A DNA stretch of 64,000 nt from an uncultured Atopobiaceae bacterium (GTDB taxonomy: Bacteria > Actinomycetota > Coriobacteriia > Coriobacteriales > Atopobiaceae). Of this stretch, positions 26,173-33,939 are shown one piece after another. Numbering within the stretch: the stretch's first letter is position 1; every line of letters starts with the position of its first letter. The translations under genes and the position numbers were made by a program. The notes beneath the pieces are model-generated. The model was not told where the DNA came from. It did not search any database and saw only the letters and a program-made list of their open reading frames with translations. The stretch spans positions 85,221 through 149,220 of the forward strand of contig CANQOF010000002.1 in the NCBI GenBank assembly GCA_947625405.1. Reading direction: 5' to 3'.

Positions 26173-26309
26173 CGCTGGGAACTTGAACCTTTCAGACCCT
26201 TTCTCGCAACCCTCACGCTCATCCTCGCGTCGAGGGACATGTGCGCGCTCGAGAGTTGGTTTACACTTTGAGCCAACTGCGGAAACTCGTATGAGAGGTC
26301 TCAGAAGGC

Positions 26310-26735
26310 ATGAGCGACGGCGCGAAGGCGAATCAAAACCCCACCACGATCTTTCGTATGCCCTCGGCTGACGAGACCGTGCCCGATCTCGCGGCGCACG
26401 ATCGCCTGCCGAACCCCACGCTCTCCATCGTGAAGGGCCCGCATACCGGCACCACGTTCGTGCTCGATACGCCGCTCATCACGATCGGTCGCGACCCCTC
26501 GAACAACGTCTTCCTGAACGACATGACCGTTTCTCGCCACCACGCGCGCCTCGAGTTCACTGCGCAGGGCGCGCAGCTCGAGGACCTCGGCTCCTTGAAT
26601 GGCACCTGGGTGGATGGCGCGATCATGAATCGCGCCACCCTCGAGGACGGCTCGACGATACAGATCGGCACGTTCAGGATGGTTTACCACACGACGCAAT
26701 CCACGAGCCGGATTCCCGTTTCAAGCGGCGAGTAG
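26310..26735 (+). CDS. FHA-domain protein, GarA-like
   Basis: Small 141-residue phosphothreonine-binding protein. Residues about 37-130 form one FHA domain with the expected GRDPSNNVFL (60-69), SRHHARLE (75-82) and NGTWVDG (97-103). The N-terminus has Thr-Thr at 12-13 (NPTTIFRM) and DETVPD, resembling the Ser/Thr-kinase target in mycobacterial GarA, whose FHA then binds its own tail. A MerR-type regulator follows after six bases, the same order as Rv1827-Rv1828 of Mycobacterium. A role in central nitrogen metabolism is possible only by analogy. Confidence 0.85.
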   Translation: MSDGAKANQNPTTIFRMPSADETVPDLAAHDRLPNPTLSIVKGPHTGTTFVLDTPLITIGRDPSNNVFLNDMTVSRHHARLEFTAQGAQLEDLGSLNGTWVDGAIMNRATLEDGSTIQIGTFRMVYHTTQSTSRIPVSSGE

Positions 26736-26741
26736 GCGTTC

Positions 26742-27464
26742 ATGGCACGGACCACCTACGTCACCATCGGCAAGGTCGTCAAGCGGCTCCAGCAGTCCTA
26801 TCCCGACCTCACGGTCTCGAAGGTCCGCTATCTCGAAGACGAGGGGCTGCTCCACCTCGAGCGCTCGAGCGGGGGCTACCGCCTCTTCACACCGCAGGAC
26901 ATCAAGCGCCTGGAGACCATTCTCTACCTCCAAAAGACGCGCTTCTTGCCACTCTCGGTGATCAAAGAGGAGCTCGACGGCAACTCGTCCACCCCCGTGG
27001 GCGGCGTCGACGCGTTTCCCCAGGCGATCGTCGACACGAAGGACGTGACCGATCGCCTGCACCCGATCGACAGCATCCCCGAGAAGCTCGGCGTGTCGGT
27101 GGCGTTCGTGCGTCAGCTCGCGCAATGCCAGCTCATCGAGCTCAAGAGCTCGCCGCGCCAGAGCGACCTCGTGGACGGGCGCGACTTCGCCCTCATCCGC
27201 AGCGCCGAGGCGCTTCGCCACTTCGGCATCGAACCGAGGAACCTCAAGCCCTACGTGATGACGGCGAACCGCGAAAGCCCGCTCATCGACCAGGTGCTCT
27301 CCTTCATCGGGGCCCGCACGCACGGCACCCCGAAGGAGCAGTGGGAGGCGAAGGAGCGCGCGTTCGAGCAGATCATCTCGCTCACCGGCAACGTGCGCGC
27401 CGCGCTCGTTCGGAGAAACCTCGCGAAGACGCTCACCCCGCCCAAGGGCGCGGACGCGTCGTAG
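26742..27464 (+). CDS. MerR-family transcriptional regulator, FtsR-like
   Basis: A 240-residue regulator with an N-terminal MerR winged helix-turn-helix: YVTIGKVVKRLQQSYPDLTVSKVRYLEDEGLLHLERSS-like motif followed by GGYRLFTPQDIKRL. The C-terminal part has no metal-binding cysteine cluster, so it is not a classic metal sensor; it includes a second helical segment and an amphipathic end. Linkage to the FHA gene matches the GarA/Rv1828 pair, whose corynebacterial homologue FtsR activates ftsZ. Target genes here are unknown. Confidence 0.85.
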   Translation: MARTTYVTIGKVVKRLQQSYPDLTVSKVRYLEDEGLLHLERSSGGYRLFTPQDIKRLETILYLQKTRFLPLSVIKEELDGNSSTPVGGVDAFPQAIVDTKDVTDRLHPIDSIPEKLGVSVAFVRQLAQCQLIELKSSPRQSDLVDGRDFALIRSAEALRHFGIEPRNLKPYVMTANRESPLIDQVLSFIGARTHGTPKEQWEAKERAFEQIISLTGNVRAALVRRNLAKTLTPPKGADAS

Positions 27465-27517
27465 GCGAGTTTGGTTAGACGGCAATCCGCGAAACGCGAA
27501 GGAAAGGGAAGGCAAGC

Positions 27518-28054
27518 ATGGCGTCCTTTGACTACGAGAGCCTCATCGTCGACATCCCCGACTATCCCGAGCCCGGCGTTGTCTTCAAGGACATCATGCC
27601 GCTCCTCGGCGACGCGCAGGGCTTCGCCAACGTGATCGACGACCTCGTCGACCACTACGTGGGCATGGGCGTGACGAAGGTCGTGAGCGCCGAGGCGCGC
27701 GGCTTCCTCCTCGGCTCCGCGGTGGCGTATCGCCTCAACGCCGGCTTCGTGGCGGCGCGCAAGCCCGGCAAGCTTCCGCGCGAGGTCTACCGCCAGGCCT
27801 ACGCGCTCGAGTACGGCGAGGACGAGCTGCAGATCCACGTGGACGCGCTCTCCACGGGCGACAAGGTGATCATCGTCGACGACCTCATGGCCACGGGCGG
27901 CACCGCGATCGCCTGCGCGCAGCTCGCCGAGACGGCGGGCGCCGAGGTGCTCGGCTTTGGTTGCATCCTCGAGCTCGGCTTCCTGCATCCGCGCGAGACG
28001 CTCGCCAAGGCGGGCTTCGATCGTGATTTTTATTCGTTGGTTTACGTGGGCTAG
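27518..28054 (+). CDS. apt: Adenine phosphoribosyltransferase
   Basis: Salvages adenine to AMP with PRPP. The 178-residue product shows DIPDYPEPGVVFKDIMPLL, VVSAEARGFLLGSAVAYRL, the PRPP loop VIIVDDLMATGGTA and LGFGCILEL. The start ATG has GGAAGGCAAGC upstream. It stands between the MerR gene and the wall hydrolases, with its own spacing on both sides. Confidence 0.95.
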   Translation: MASFDYESLIVDIPDYPEPGVVFKDIMPLLGDAQGFANVIDDLVDHYVGMGVTKVVSAEARGFLLGSAVAYRLNAGFVAARKPGKLPREVYRQAYALEYGEDELQIHVDALSTGDKVIIVDDLMATGGTAIACAQLAETAGAEVLGFGCILELGFLHPRETLAKAGFDRDFYSLVYVG

Positions 28055-28110
28055 TTCTCATCGAGGGTCCGAAGCGCTAGGGTTTCGCGAGGAAGGGAGG
28101 GCCCTTTACC

Positions 28111-29268
28111 ATGCAGTTCCGCAAGTCCTTGGGCGCTCGCTGCCTCATGGCGCTTCTCGCGGCGCTCCTCGTGGCGTGCACCGTCGTGTGCCGCCCCGCG
28201 AAGGCGCTCACGCTCGACGAGGCGAAGGCCCAGCTCGAGAGTCTCGGCGTGGAGCTCGCCCAGCTCGAAGACGAGCTCAGCATGGCCTCCGCCGACCTCG
28301 AGGCCACCAAGGCTGAGATGGAAACCACCGAGGACGCCATCCAGGTGAAGCGTGGCGAGCTCACGACCGCGCAGGGCGAGCTCGCGGAGAGCACGCGCCG
28401 CACCTATAAAATGGGCACGCTCGGGCTCCTCGACATCATCATGAACGCGACGAGCTTCGAGGACCTCGTCACGCGCATCTACTTCGCGGACGCCATCCAA
28501 GACGCGCAGGCGAATGCCGTCGAAACCGTGCGCGGCCTCGAGCAGGAGCTTGAGGCCAAGCAGGCCGAGCTCATGCAGACGCGCGCCACGCAGGAGGCCA
28601 CCCTCGCGAACGTCGAGACCTCCGTCGAGGAGCACGAGGCGAAGGTCGCCGAGGCGCAGGCCGTCTACGACCAGCTCTCGGCCGAGGAGCAGGCGCGCCT
28701 CGCCGCCGAGGCGGCGGCCCAGGCGCAGGTGAACGAGAACGGCACGAACACGAACGGCCTCTCGAACGCCGTGCAGGCGGCGGAGAGCAACGCGGGCGCG
28801 GGCGGCCAGCAGGGCGCGCCCTCCGCGCCGTCCGCCGAATCACCCTCCGGCTCCAACTCCTCGAGCTCCTCGTCCTCCTCGAGCTCCCCGAAGCCGCAGC
28901 CGTCCTACGACTACTCGAGCGGAGACCCGATCTCCATCGCGATGCAGTTCGTGGGCAACGTGCCCTACGTCTACGGCGGGAACAGCCCGTCGGAGGGCTT
29001 CGACTGCTCCGGCATGGTGTGCTATGTGTTCAACCAGCTGGGGGTATCCCTTCCTCGCACCACCTACGGGCAGATCGACTACCTGCAGTCCAAGGGCGCG
29101 TGGAAGACCGACCTCTCCGAGCTGAACCCGGGCGACATCGTCTTCCCGCACACGGGGCACGTGGGCATCTACGCGGGCGATGGCATGTTCATCGACGCGC
29201 CGAAGCCCGGCATGACCGTGCAATATCGCGCCCTCTACGGTTTTTACGGCGGGGGTTCAGTTTGGTAA
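28111..29268 (+). CDS. Secreted NlpC/P60 peptidoglycan endopeptidase with coiled coil
   Basis: Cell-wall hydrolase of 385 residues. A signal peptide (about 1-33, LMALLAALLVACTVVC) is followed by a long coiled coil (about 34-215) as in RipA/PcsB-like proteins controlled by FtsEX, a Gly/Ser linker with a run of ten serines, and an NlpC/P60 domain from about 275: VPYVYGGNSPSEGFDCSGMV with Cys299, and GHVGIY with His350. It would cut stem peptides at the septum or lateral wall. The ATG follows GGAAGGGAGG. A second NlpC/P60 gene follows 60 bases later. Confidence 0.93.
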   Translation: MQFRKSLGARCLMALLAALLVACTVVCRPAKALTLDEAKAQLESLGVELAQLEDELSMASADLEATKAEMETTEDAIQVKRGELTTAQGELAESTRRTYKMGTLGLLDIIMNATSFEDLVTRIYFADAIQDAQANAVETVRGLEQELEAKQAELMQTRATQEATLANVETSVEEHEAKVAEAQAVYDQLSAEEQARLAAEAAAQAQVNENGTNTNGLSNAVQAAESNAGAGGQQGAPSAPSAESPSGSNSSSSSSSSSSPKPQPSYDYSSGDPISIAMQFVGNVPYVYGGNSPSEGFDCSGMVCYVFNQLGVSLPRTTYGQIDYLQSKGAWKTDLSELNPGDIVFPHTGHVGIYAGDGMFIDAPKPGMTVQYRALYGFYGGGSVW

Positions 29269-29328
29269 GCTGCAGTTTTGTGGGCAAAGGCATGCCTTTT
29301 TGCCACGGGGCCCTGCCAAGGAGAAACG

Positions 29329-30378
29329 TTGCGTAACCACACCACCCGAAGCCATCGCTTGGCCGCGCTCGCCATCGCCGCGTGCGTGGCGCTCGGCGGG
29401 GTAGGGGTCGCCGGAGAGGCGCTCGCCGCCCCGCTCGCCAAAGACGACACCGTCGAGGTCTATCGCCTCTACAACCCCTGGGAATACCAGCACCTCTACA
29501 CCGTCGACGTGAACGAGTACGAGATCCTCCAGGAAGAGGGCTGGCAGGGGGAGGGAGCCGTGTGGCTCGCCCCGAAGAGCTCCTCCACGAAGGTGAGTCG
29601 CCTCTACAACCCCTTCACGGGAGAGCACCTCCTCTCCGTGGACGCGGGGGAGATAAAGAGCCTCACCCGCCTCGGCTGGACCGTCGAAGAGATGGAGCAT
29701 CCGATCTACTCGAGCGACGGCAACGAGCGCCTGATCTCGCGCCTCTATAACCCGTATGCCGAGCAGGGGGACACGCCCTCCGAGGCGCACTTTCTCTCCG
29801 TCAACGAGGTGGAGATCGAGAACCTCGTGGGGCTCGGATGGCAGATGGATGGCACTGAGAACGCCATCTACGCCGTCGCGCTTCCCGGAGAGCTCGACGA
29901 CGTCATCACGCCCGTCGAGCCCGAGGAGCCGAACGGCGCCGAGGATCCTGGCGCCCTCGACGACCCGTACTACGCGCAGCGCCTCGAGGTCATCGAGCTC
30001 GCGATGGAGCAGGTCGGGAAGCCCTACGTGTGGGGCGGCGAGAGCCTTGAAGAGGGCGGGTTCGATTGCTCGGGCCTCGTGTACTACGTCTACGGGATCC
30101 TCGGCTACGACCTCCCGAGGACGACCTACGGCCTCGAGAGCTACCTCAAGAGCACCGGCGCCTGGAAGACCGACATCGAGGACATGAAGCTCGGCGACGT
30201 CCTCGTGATGAACTACAGCGGCCACGTGGGCATCTTCGCGGGCAAGGATCCCGAGACCGGCCGCTACATGATGATCGACGCGGGAAACGAAGACACCGGC
30301 GTGGTCTATCGCGAGATCTTCTATTACTACCATCCGGAATGGAGCGGCCCGCTCCAGGGCGGCGGCTCCATCTTCTAG
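29329..30378 (+). CDS. Secreted NlpC/P60 hydrolase with N-terminal RLYNP repeats
   Basis: A 349-residue exported protein. The TTG at 29329 is chosen because AAGGAG lies five bases upstream and a signal peptide follows at once (RLAALAIAACVALGGVGV, end LAA). Three RLYNP-type repeats (VYRLYNPWEYQHLYT, VSRLYNPFTGEHLLS, ISRLYNPYAEQGDTPS, each closing with a GW segment) occupy about 30-190. The NlpC/P60 domain then shows GKPYVWGG, GFDCSGLV with Cys247 and GHVGIF with His299. The repeats resemble those of the interrupted gene at 20243-21628 and probably bind the cell surface. Confidence 0.9.
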   Translation: MRNHTTRSHRLAALAIAACVALGGVGVAGEALAAPLAKDDTVEVYRLYNPWEYQHLYTVDVNEYEILQEEGWQGEGAVWLAPKSSSTKVSRLYNPFTGEHLLSVDAGEIKSLTRLGWTVEEMEHPIYSSDGNERLISRLYNPYAEQGDTPSEAHFLSVNEVEIENLVGLGWQMDGTENAIYAVALPGELDDVITPVEPEEPNGAEDPGALDDPYYAQRLEVIELAMEQVGKPYVWGGESLEEGGFDCSGLVYYVYGILGYDLPRTTYGLESYLKSTGAWKTDIEDMKLGDVLVMNYSGHVGIFAGKDPETGRYMMIDAGNEDTGVVYREIFYYYHPEWSGPLQGGGSIF

Positions 30379-30426
30379 GGCGCGCTCAGGGGAAATCAAG
30401 GGAAGAAGGGCTCGGAAACGTGAAAG

Positions 30427-30502
30427 CCGGGCTCTTTACCCGCGTATCTCTCTACTTTACATAACCGGGCCCTTTACCTGCGTATCTCTCTACTTTACAT
30501 AA
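30427..30502. repeat. Tandem direct repeat, two 38-bp units
   Basis: Units 30427-30464 and 30465-30502 are head to tail and differ at two positions only. Each contains CTCTCTACTTTACATAA. The second unit runs into AT-rich AGATATATTATCG, unusual for this genome. Confidence 0.9.
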
Positions 30503-30679
30503 GATATATTATCGCAGTTTTATGAATCGAGGCGGACCTGCGGGTGTGCGCGAATGGGCGGCGTGCGTTCCGGATGCTCGCGTCCCCTCGACGCGGCGAT
30601 GGCGATCGCCTGCGACGGTGCCCGCATGCCGCCTCGCGACGTCCATCCTCCGATGACTGTCCCCAAAGCCACGGAGGCT

Positions 30680-30830
30680 CTTGCGGTGTATCTCGTGGTG
30701 TGGATGGGCTTGGGGTGTACGTGAAAACGCCATCCCTGCGCTTGCGGTGTGCGAAATGAGCCGAAATCGGGCGATTCCGCTGCGTTTCGCCACACCGCAA
30801 GGGCATCCGCGGCACGAAGTACACCGCAAG
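30680..30830. repeat. Large imperfect palindrome with repeated CTTGCGGTGT element
   Basis: CTTGCGGTGT occurs on the plus strand at 30680 and 30741 (and as CTTGGGGTGT at 30709) and on the minus strand at 30792-30801 and 30821-30830. The block folds around about 30770: the inner part 30741-30801 is almost fully self-complementary, and the outer arms match about three bases in four. Similarity continues outward to about 30660 and 30850. No gene is recognised from 30379 to 31045; the short frames in it lack any family resemblance or ribosome site. Confidence 0.8.
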
Positions 30831-31045
30831 GCCAGCTGTGGCGTTGGTGGTTCGCAGTTTGGTGACCAGACGCAGGCGCGCCCATCACCGAACCGTTCGC
30901 GGATCTGCATCACAAAGTCATCACACCCACGATACGCTCGCATTTTCCCCGTCCTGTGTTTCGGCGCGCATTCGTGACCTCGGACGTTGCGAAGTGCCTA
31001 TCAGGCCCTCGTGGCTTCGCCACTGGCCATCCCCCATCCGTTCGC

Positions 31046-31065
31046 TATAATCGAACACCCGTTCG
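31046..31065 (+). promoter_or_regulatory. dinB promoter -10 and LexA box
   Basis: TATAAT at 31046-31051 is followed at once by CGAACACCCGTTCG (31052-31065), a perfect inverted CGAAC-N4-GTTCG operator covering the transcription start. LexA bound here would block dinB. The strong GAGGAGG site follows. Confidence 0.85.
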
Positions 31066-31081
31066 GTTTTGAGGAGGTGCC

Positions 31082-32410
31082 ATGGAACCCTGCATTCCCG
31101 CCTACGCGCCGGTGGCCTCCTTGCCGGGAGCGCGCGAGGGAGATCGCGCGATCGCCCATGTGGACATGAACGCGTTTTACGCGAGCGTCGAGCAGCACCT
31201 CCACCCCGAGCTTCGCGGCGTGGCCATGGCCGTGGCCGGGGATCCGAAGAACCGCCACGGCATCATCCTCGCGAAATCGCGCGAGGCGAAGGCCTGCGGG
31301 GTCTCCACCGGCGAGGCGATATGGGAAGCGAGGCAGAAGTGCCCCGATCTCGTGGTCGTGCCGCCAAACTACCCTCTCTACCTGCGCTACTCCAAGCTTT
31401 CGCGAAAGCTCTACTACCGCTACACGAGCCAGGTGGAGCCCTTCGGCCTTGATGAGTGCTGGCTCGATCTCACGGGCTCCCTCGCGTTTTTGGGCGATGA
31501 TCCCGAGACGATCGCGCGCGACATCTCCGAGCGGGTGAAGGATGAGCTCGGGCTCACGGTCTCCGTGGGGCTCTCGTGGAACAAGGTCTTCGCCAAGCTC
31601 GGGAGCGACGTCGACGAGGGCGATGGCGTGCGTGTGGTGACCCGCGAGAACTACCGCGCCTGGGTGTGGCCAAGGCCCGCGGGAGACCTCCTCTACGTGG
31701 GGCCGGCCACGAAGCGAAAGCTCGCCACCATGGGCATCCTCACCATCGGGGCCCTCGCCCGAGCGAAAGACGAGCTCATCCGCGAGCGCTTCGGCGTGGT
31801 GGGCGGATGGCTCCAATCGTTCGCGCGCGGCGAGGACGCGAGCCCGGTGAAGGAGCTCCGCCCGGGCACCTGGGATGTGGAGCGCGAGGTGAAGGGCGTG
31901 GGAAACGGCCTCACCGCGCCGCACGACCTCGTGGGCGAGCGCGAGGTGAAGGCGCTCGTCTACCTGCTCTCGGAGTCGGTGGCGCAGCGGCTTCGCGAGG
32001 GGCATTGGAGGGCGCGCACGGTGAGCGTGGGCGTGCGCGACAAGAACCTCAAGGGCTATAGCCGCCAAGTGGCCCTCCCCCTCCCCACCTGCCTCACCTC
32101 GCGCGTGGCGGGGGCGGCGTGGGCGCTCCTGCGCGCTTCCGAGCCGCTCGACGAGCTCCACCCCATCCGCGCCCTCCACGTGCGCGCGACCAATCTCGTG
32201 GACGCCCGCGAGCCCTTTCAAGACGACCTCTTCGGCGCAAACGAGCGCGAACGGGCCCTCGAGCGCCTGGAGGCCGCCCAGGACGCGCTTCGGGCTCGCT
32301 TCGGTAACCAATGCGTGCGACGTCTCTCCGAGCTCTCAGACGAGCAAATGGCGCCGCTCGACATCAAGCGCGACAACATCATCCACCCCGTGGGCTACTT
32401 CGGCGGGTGA
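31082..32410 (+). CDS. dinB: DNA polymerase IV (Y family)
   Basis: Error-prone translesion polymerase of 442 residues. The catalytic acidic residues are in IAHVDMNAFYASVEQ and VEPFGLDECWLDLTG; the little-finger domain follows from about 240. Near the C-terminus FQDDLFG gives a QxxLF-type sliding-clamp motif. The start ATG has GAGGAGG upstream and a LexA box sits at the promoter, so it should be induced by DNA damage along with recA and lexA. A small gene follows six bases after the stop. Confidence 0.93.
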   Translation: MEPCIPAYAPVASLPGAREGDRAIAHVDMNAFYASVEQHLHPELRGVAMAVAGDPKNRHGIILAKSREAKACGVSTGEAIWEARQKCPDLVVVPPNYPLYLRYSKLSRKLYYRYTSQVEPFGLDECWLDLTGSLAFLGDDPETIARDISERVKDELGLTVSVGLSWNKVFAKLGSDVDEGDGVRVVTRENYRAWVWPRPAGDLLYVGPATKRKLATMGILTIGALARAKDELIRERFGVVGGWLQSFARGEDASPVKELRPGTWDVEREVKGVGNGLTAPHDLVGEREVKALVYLLSESVAQRLREGHWRARTVSVGVRDKNLKGYSRQVALPLPTCLTSRVAGAAWALLRASEPLDELHPIRALHVRATNLVDAREPFQDDLFGANERERALERLEAAQDALRARFGNQCVRRLSELSDEQMAPLDIKRDNIIHPVGYFGG

Positions 32411-32415
32411 GGCGC

Positions 32416-32676
32416 GTGAAGGGCATTGCAGGACGCAAGAAGCGCTATGTGGCCGTGACGGCCGAGTTCTCCGAGGACGGGCAGCTCCAGCCTCGCGCCA
32501 TCACGTGGGATGACGGGCGTCGCTTCGAGATCGACGAGGTGCGCGCGTGCCGGCGCGCCGCATCCCTCAAGACGGGGGGCGACGGGCTTCGCTACACCGT
32601 GCGCATCGGCCGCAACGTGACGCACCTCTTCTTCGAGGACCCACGCTGGTTCGTGGAGGAAAAGGTACGGGAATGA
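32416..32676 (+). CDS. Small conserved-looking protein in the dinB operon
   Basis: An 86-residue basic protein starting at GTG 32416, six bases after dinB: VKGIAGRKKRYVAVTAEF, then ITWDDGRRFEIDEV and GLRYTVRIGRNVTHLFFEDPRWFVE. The pattern of alternating strands suggests a compact beta-rich fold. I recall similar small genes beside Y-family polymerases in other Gram-positives but cannot name the family. Being behind the LexA box, it is probably damage-induced. The ribosome site is weak, so it likely depends on coupling to dinB. Confidence 0.7.
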   Translation: MKGIAGRKKRYVAVTAEFSEDGQLQPRAITWDDGRRFEIDEVRACRRAASLKTGGDGLRYTVRIGRNVTHLFFEDPRWFVEEKVRE

Positions 32677-32711
32677 CGCTGCGAGACGCTGGATGCACCC
32701 CATCTTCGCGC

Positions 32712-32757
32712 GATCTCGGGCACTCACGTAGCATAAGTACGCTACGTGCCCGAGATC
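32712..32757. terminator. Hairpin between convergent dinB and trxB units
   Basis: Arms 32712-32732 and 32741-32757 pair as GATCTCGGGCAC...GTAGC with a four-base bulge and an eight-base loop. A second small hairpin TGGGGCACCCCA follows. Both genes converge here. Confidence 0.6.
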
Positions 32758-32832
32758 CCACGAATCTGGGGCACCCCAGCGCCTCTCGCTGTCGTTTTGC
32801 TCTTCCCCCACCTTTTGGTTGTTGGAGATGCC

Positions 32833-33771
32833 TTAGATGACGATGGCGCCGAGGTAGAGGGCGGCGCTTGTGGCGGCGATGGCGCCGTCGGCGACGGCCG
32901 TCACGATCTGGCGGAGCGGCTTCTCGCGCACGTCGCCCGCGGCGAAGAGGCCGGGGGTGGCCGTCTCCATGGCCTCGTTCGTGCGGATCTCGCCGAATTC
33001 GTTCACGTCCACGAGCTCGCGCACGATCTCGGAGGCGGGAATGTTCCCGATGAAGACGAAGACGCCGAAGGAGCCGGGCTCGTAGGCCTCCTCGGTCGTC
33101 TCGCCGGTGACCGTGTCCTCGAGCACGATTCGCTCGGGCATCATGCCGCCCTCGAGCGAGAGGATCCTCGTCGTGAGGTGCACCTCGATCTTGGGGTTCT
33201 CTTGCACCTTGGCGATGAGCGTGGGCTGGGCGCGGAGGTGGTCCTTGCGCACGACGAGGATGACCTTCGAGGCGAAGCGGGTGAGGAACTCGGCCTCCTC
33301 GCAGGCGGTGTTGCCACCGCCCACCACGTAGCAGAGCTTGTCTTTGTAGAACATGCCGTCGCAGGTGGCGCAGTAGGAGACGCCGTGGCCGCGGAAGGCC
33401 TCCTCGCCGGCAAATCCCGCGGGACGCGGGGTGCCGCCGGTGGCGATGATGAGGGCCTTTGATTCGTAGCTCTCGGCGTAGCCGAAGGTGGTGAAGCGGC
33501 GGTTCTCGGCGTCCCACGAGATCGACTCCACGCCGTCCAGCTCGAAGCGCGCGCCGAGATGCTCGGCGTGCGCGTGCATCTTCTCCGCGAGCTCGTAGCC
33601 GCTCACCTCCTCGATGCCCGGGTAGTTGTCGATGAGGTCGGTGAGTCCGAGCTGGCCCCCGAAGGTGCCCTGCTCGATGGTGAGGCAGTCGATGGCCGCG
33701 CGATCGGCGTAGATCGAGGCGGCGAGGCCGGCGGGGCCGGCACCCACGATGACGAGGTCGCTGGATTTCAT
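32833..33771 (-). CDS. trxB: Thioredoxin reductase
   Basis: FAD enzyme that reduces thioredoxin with NADPH. The 312-residue product has VIVGAGPAGLAASIYADRA, GGQLGLTDLIDNYPG, the redox pair CATC (Cys134, Cys137) in SYCATCDGMFY, GGGNTACEEAEFL and the C-terminal GLFAAGDVREKPLRQI. The ATG at 33771 follows AAGGAGCC; the upstream frame extension has no site. No thioredoxin gene is adjacent. Confidence 0.94.
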   Translation of the reverse strand: MKSSDLVIVGAGPAGLAASIYADRAAIDCLTIEQGTFGGQLGLTDLIDNYPGIEEVSGYELAEKMHAHAEHLGARFELDGVESISWDAENRRFTTFGYAESYESKALIIATGGTPRPAGFAGEEAFRGHGVSYCATCDGMFYKDKLCYVVGGGNTACEEAEFLTRFASKVILVVRKDHLRAQPTLIAKVQENPKIEVHLTTRILSLEGGMMPERIVLEDTVTGETTEEAYEPGSFGVFVFIGNIPASEIVRELVDVNEFGEIRTNEAMETATPGLFAAGDVREKPLRQIVTAVADGAIAATSAALYLGAIVI

Positions 33772-33939
33772 CGAGGCTCCTTCGCGAGACGGACGGCGTG
33801 ATCGGCGATATGGGACGCGGAAGACGAAGCCCGAAGCGCCCACGCTCCGATAGATACCCCGGATCGCCCACGGAAAAGCGGACGCGCCGGAATGCATCCA
33901 GCGCGCCCGCCTCGAGTTCGAGCGGATGGCGATGCCGCG

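Noticed and set aside
30680..30830. CRISPR array
   Set aside because: The repeated element is only ten bases, changes direction in the middle and is separated by sequences that are themselves related.
30509..30943. Overlapping short frames in the region before dinB
   Set aside because: They run through the palindrome on both strands, lack ribosome sites and differ in every frame; the structure of the DNA explains the open frames better than a protein.
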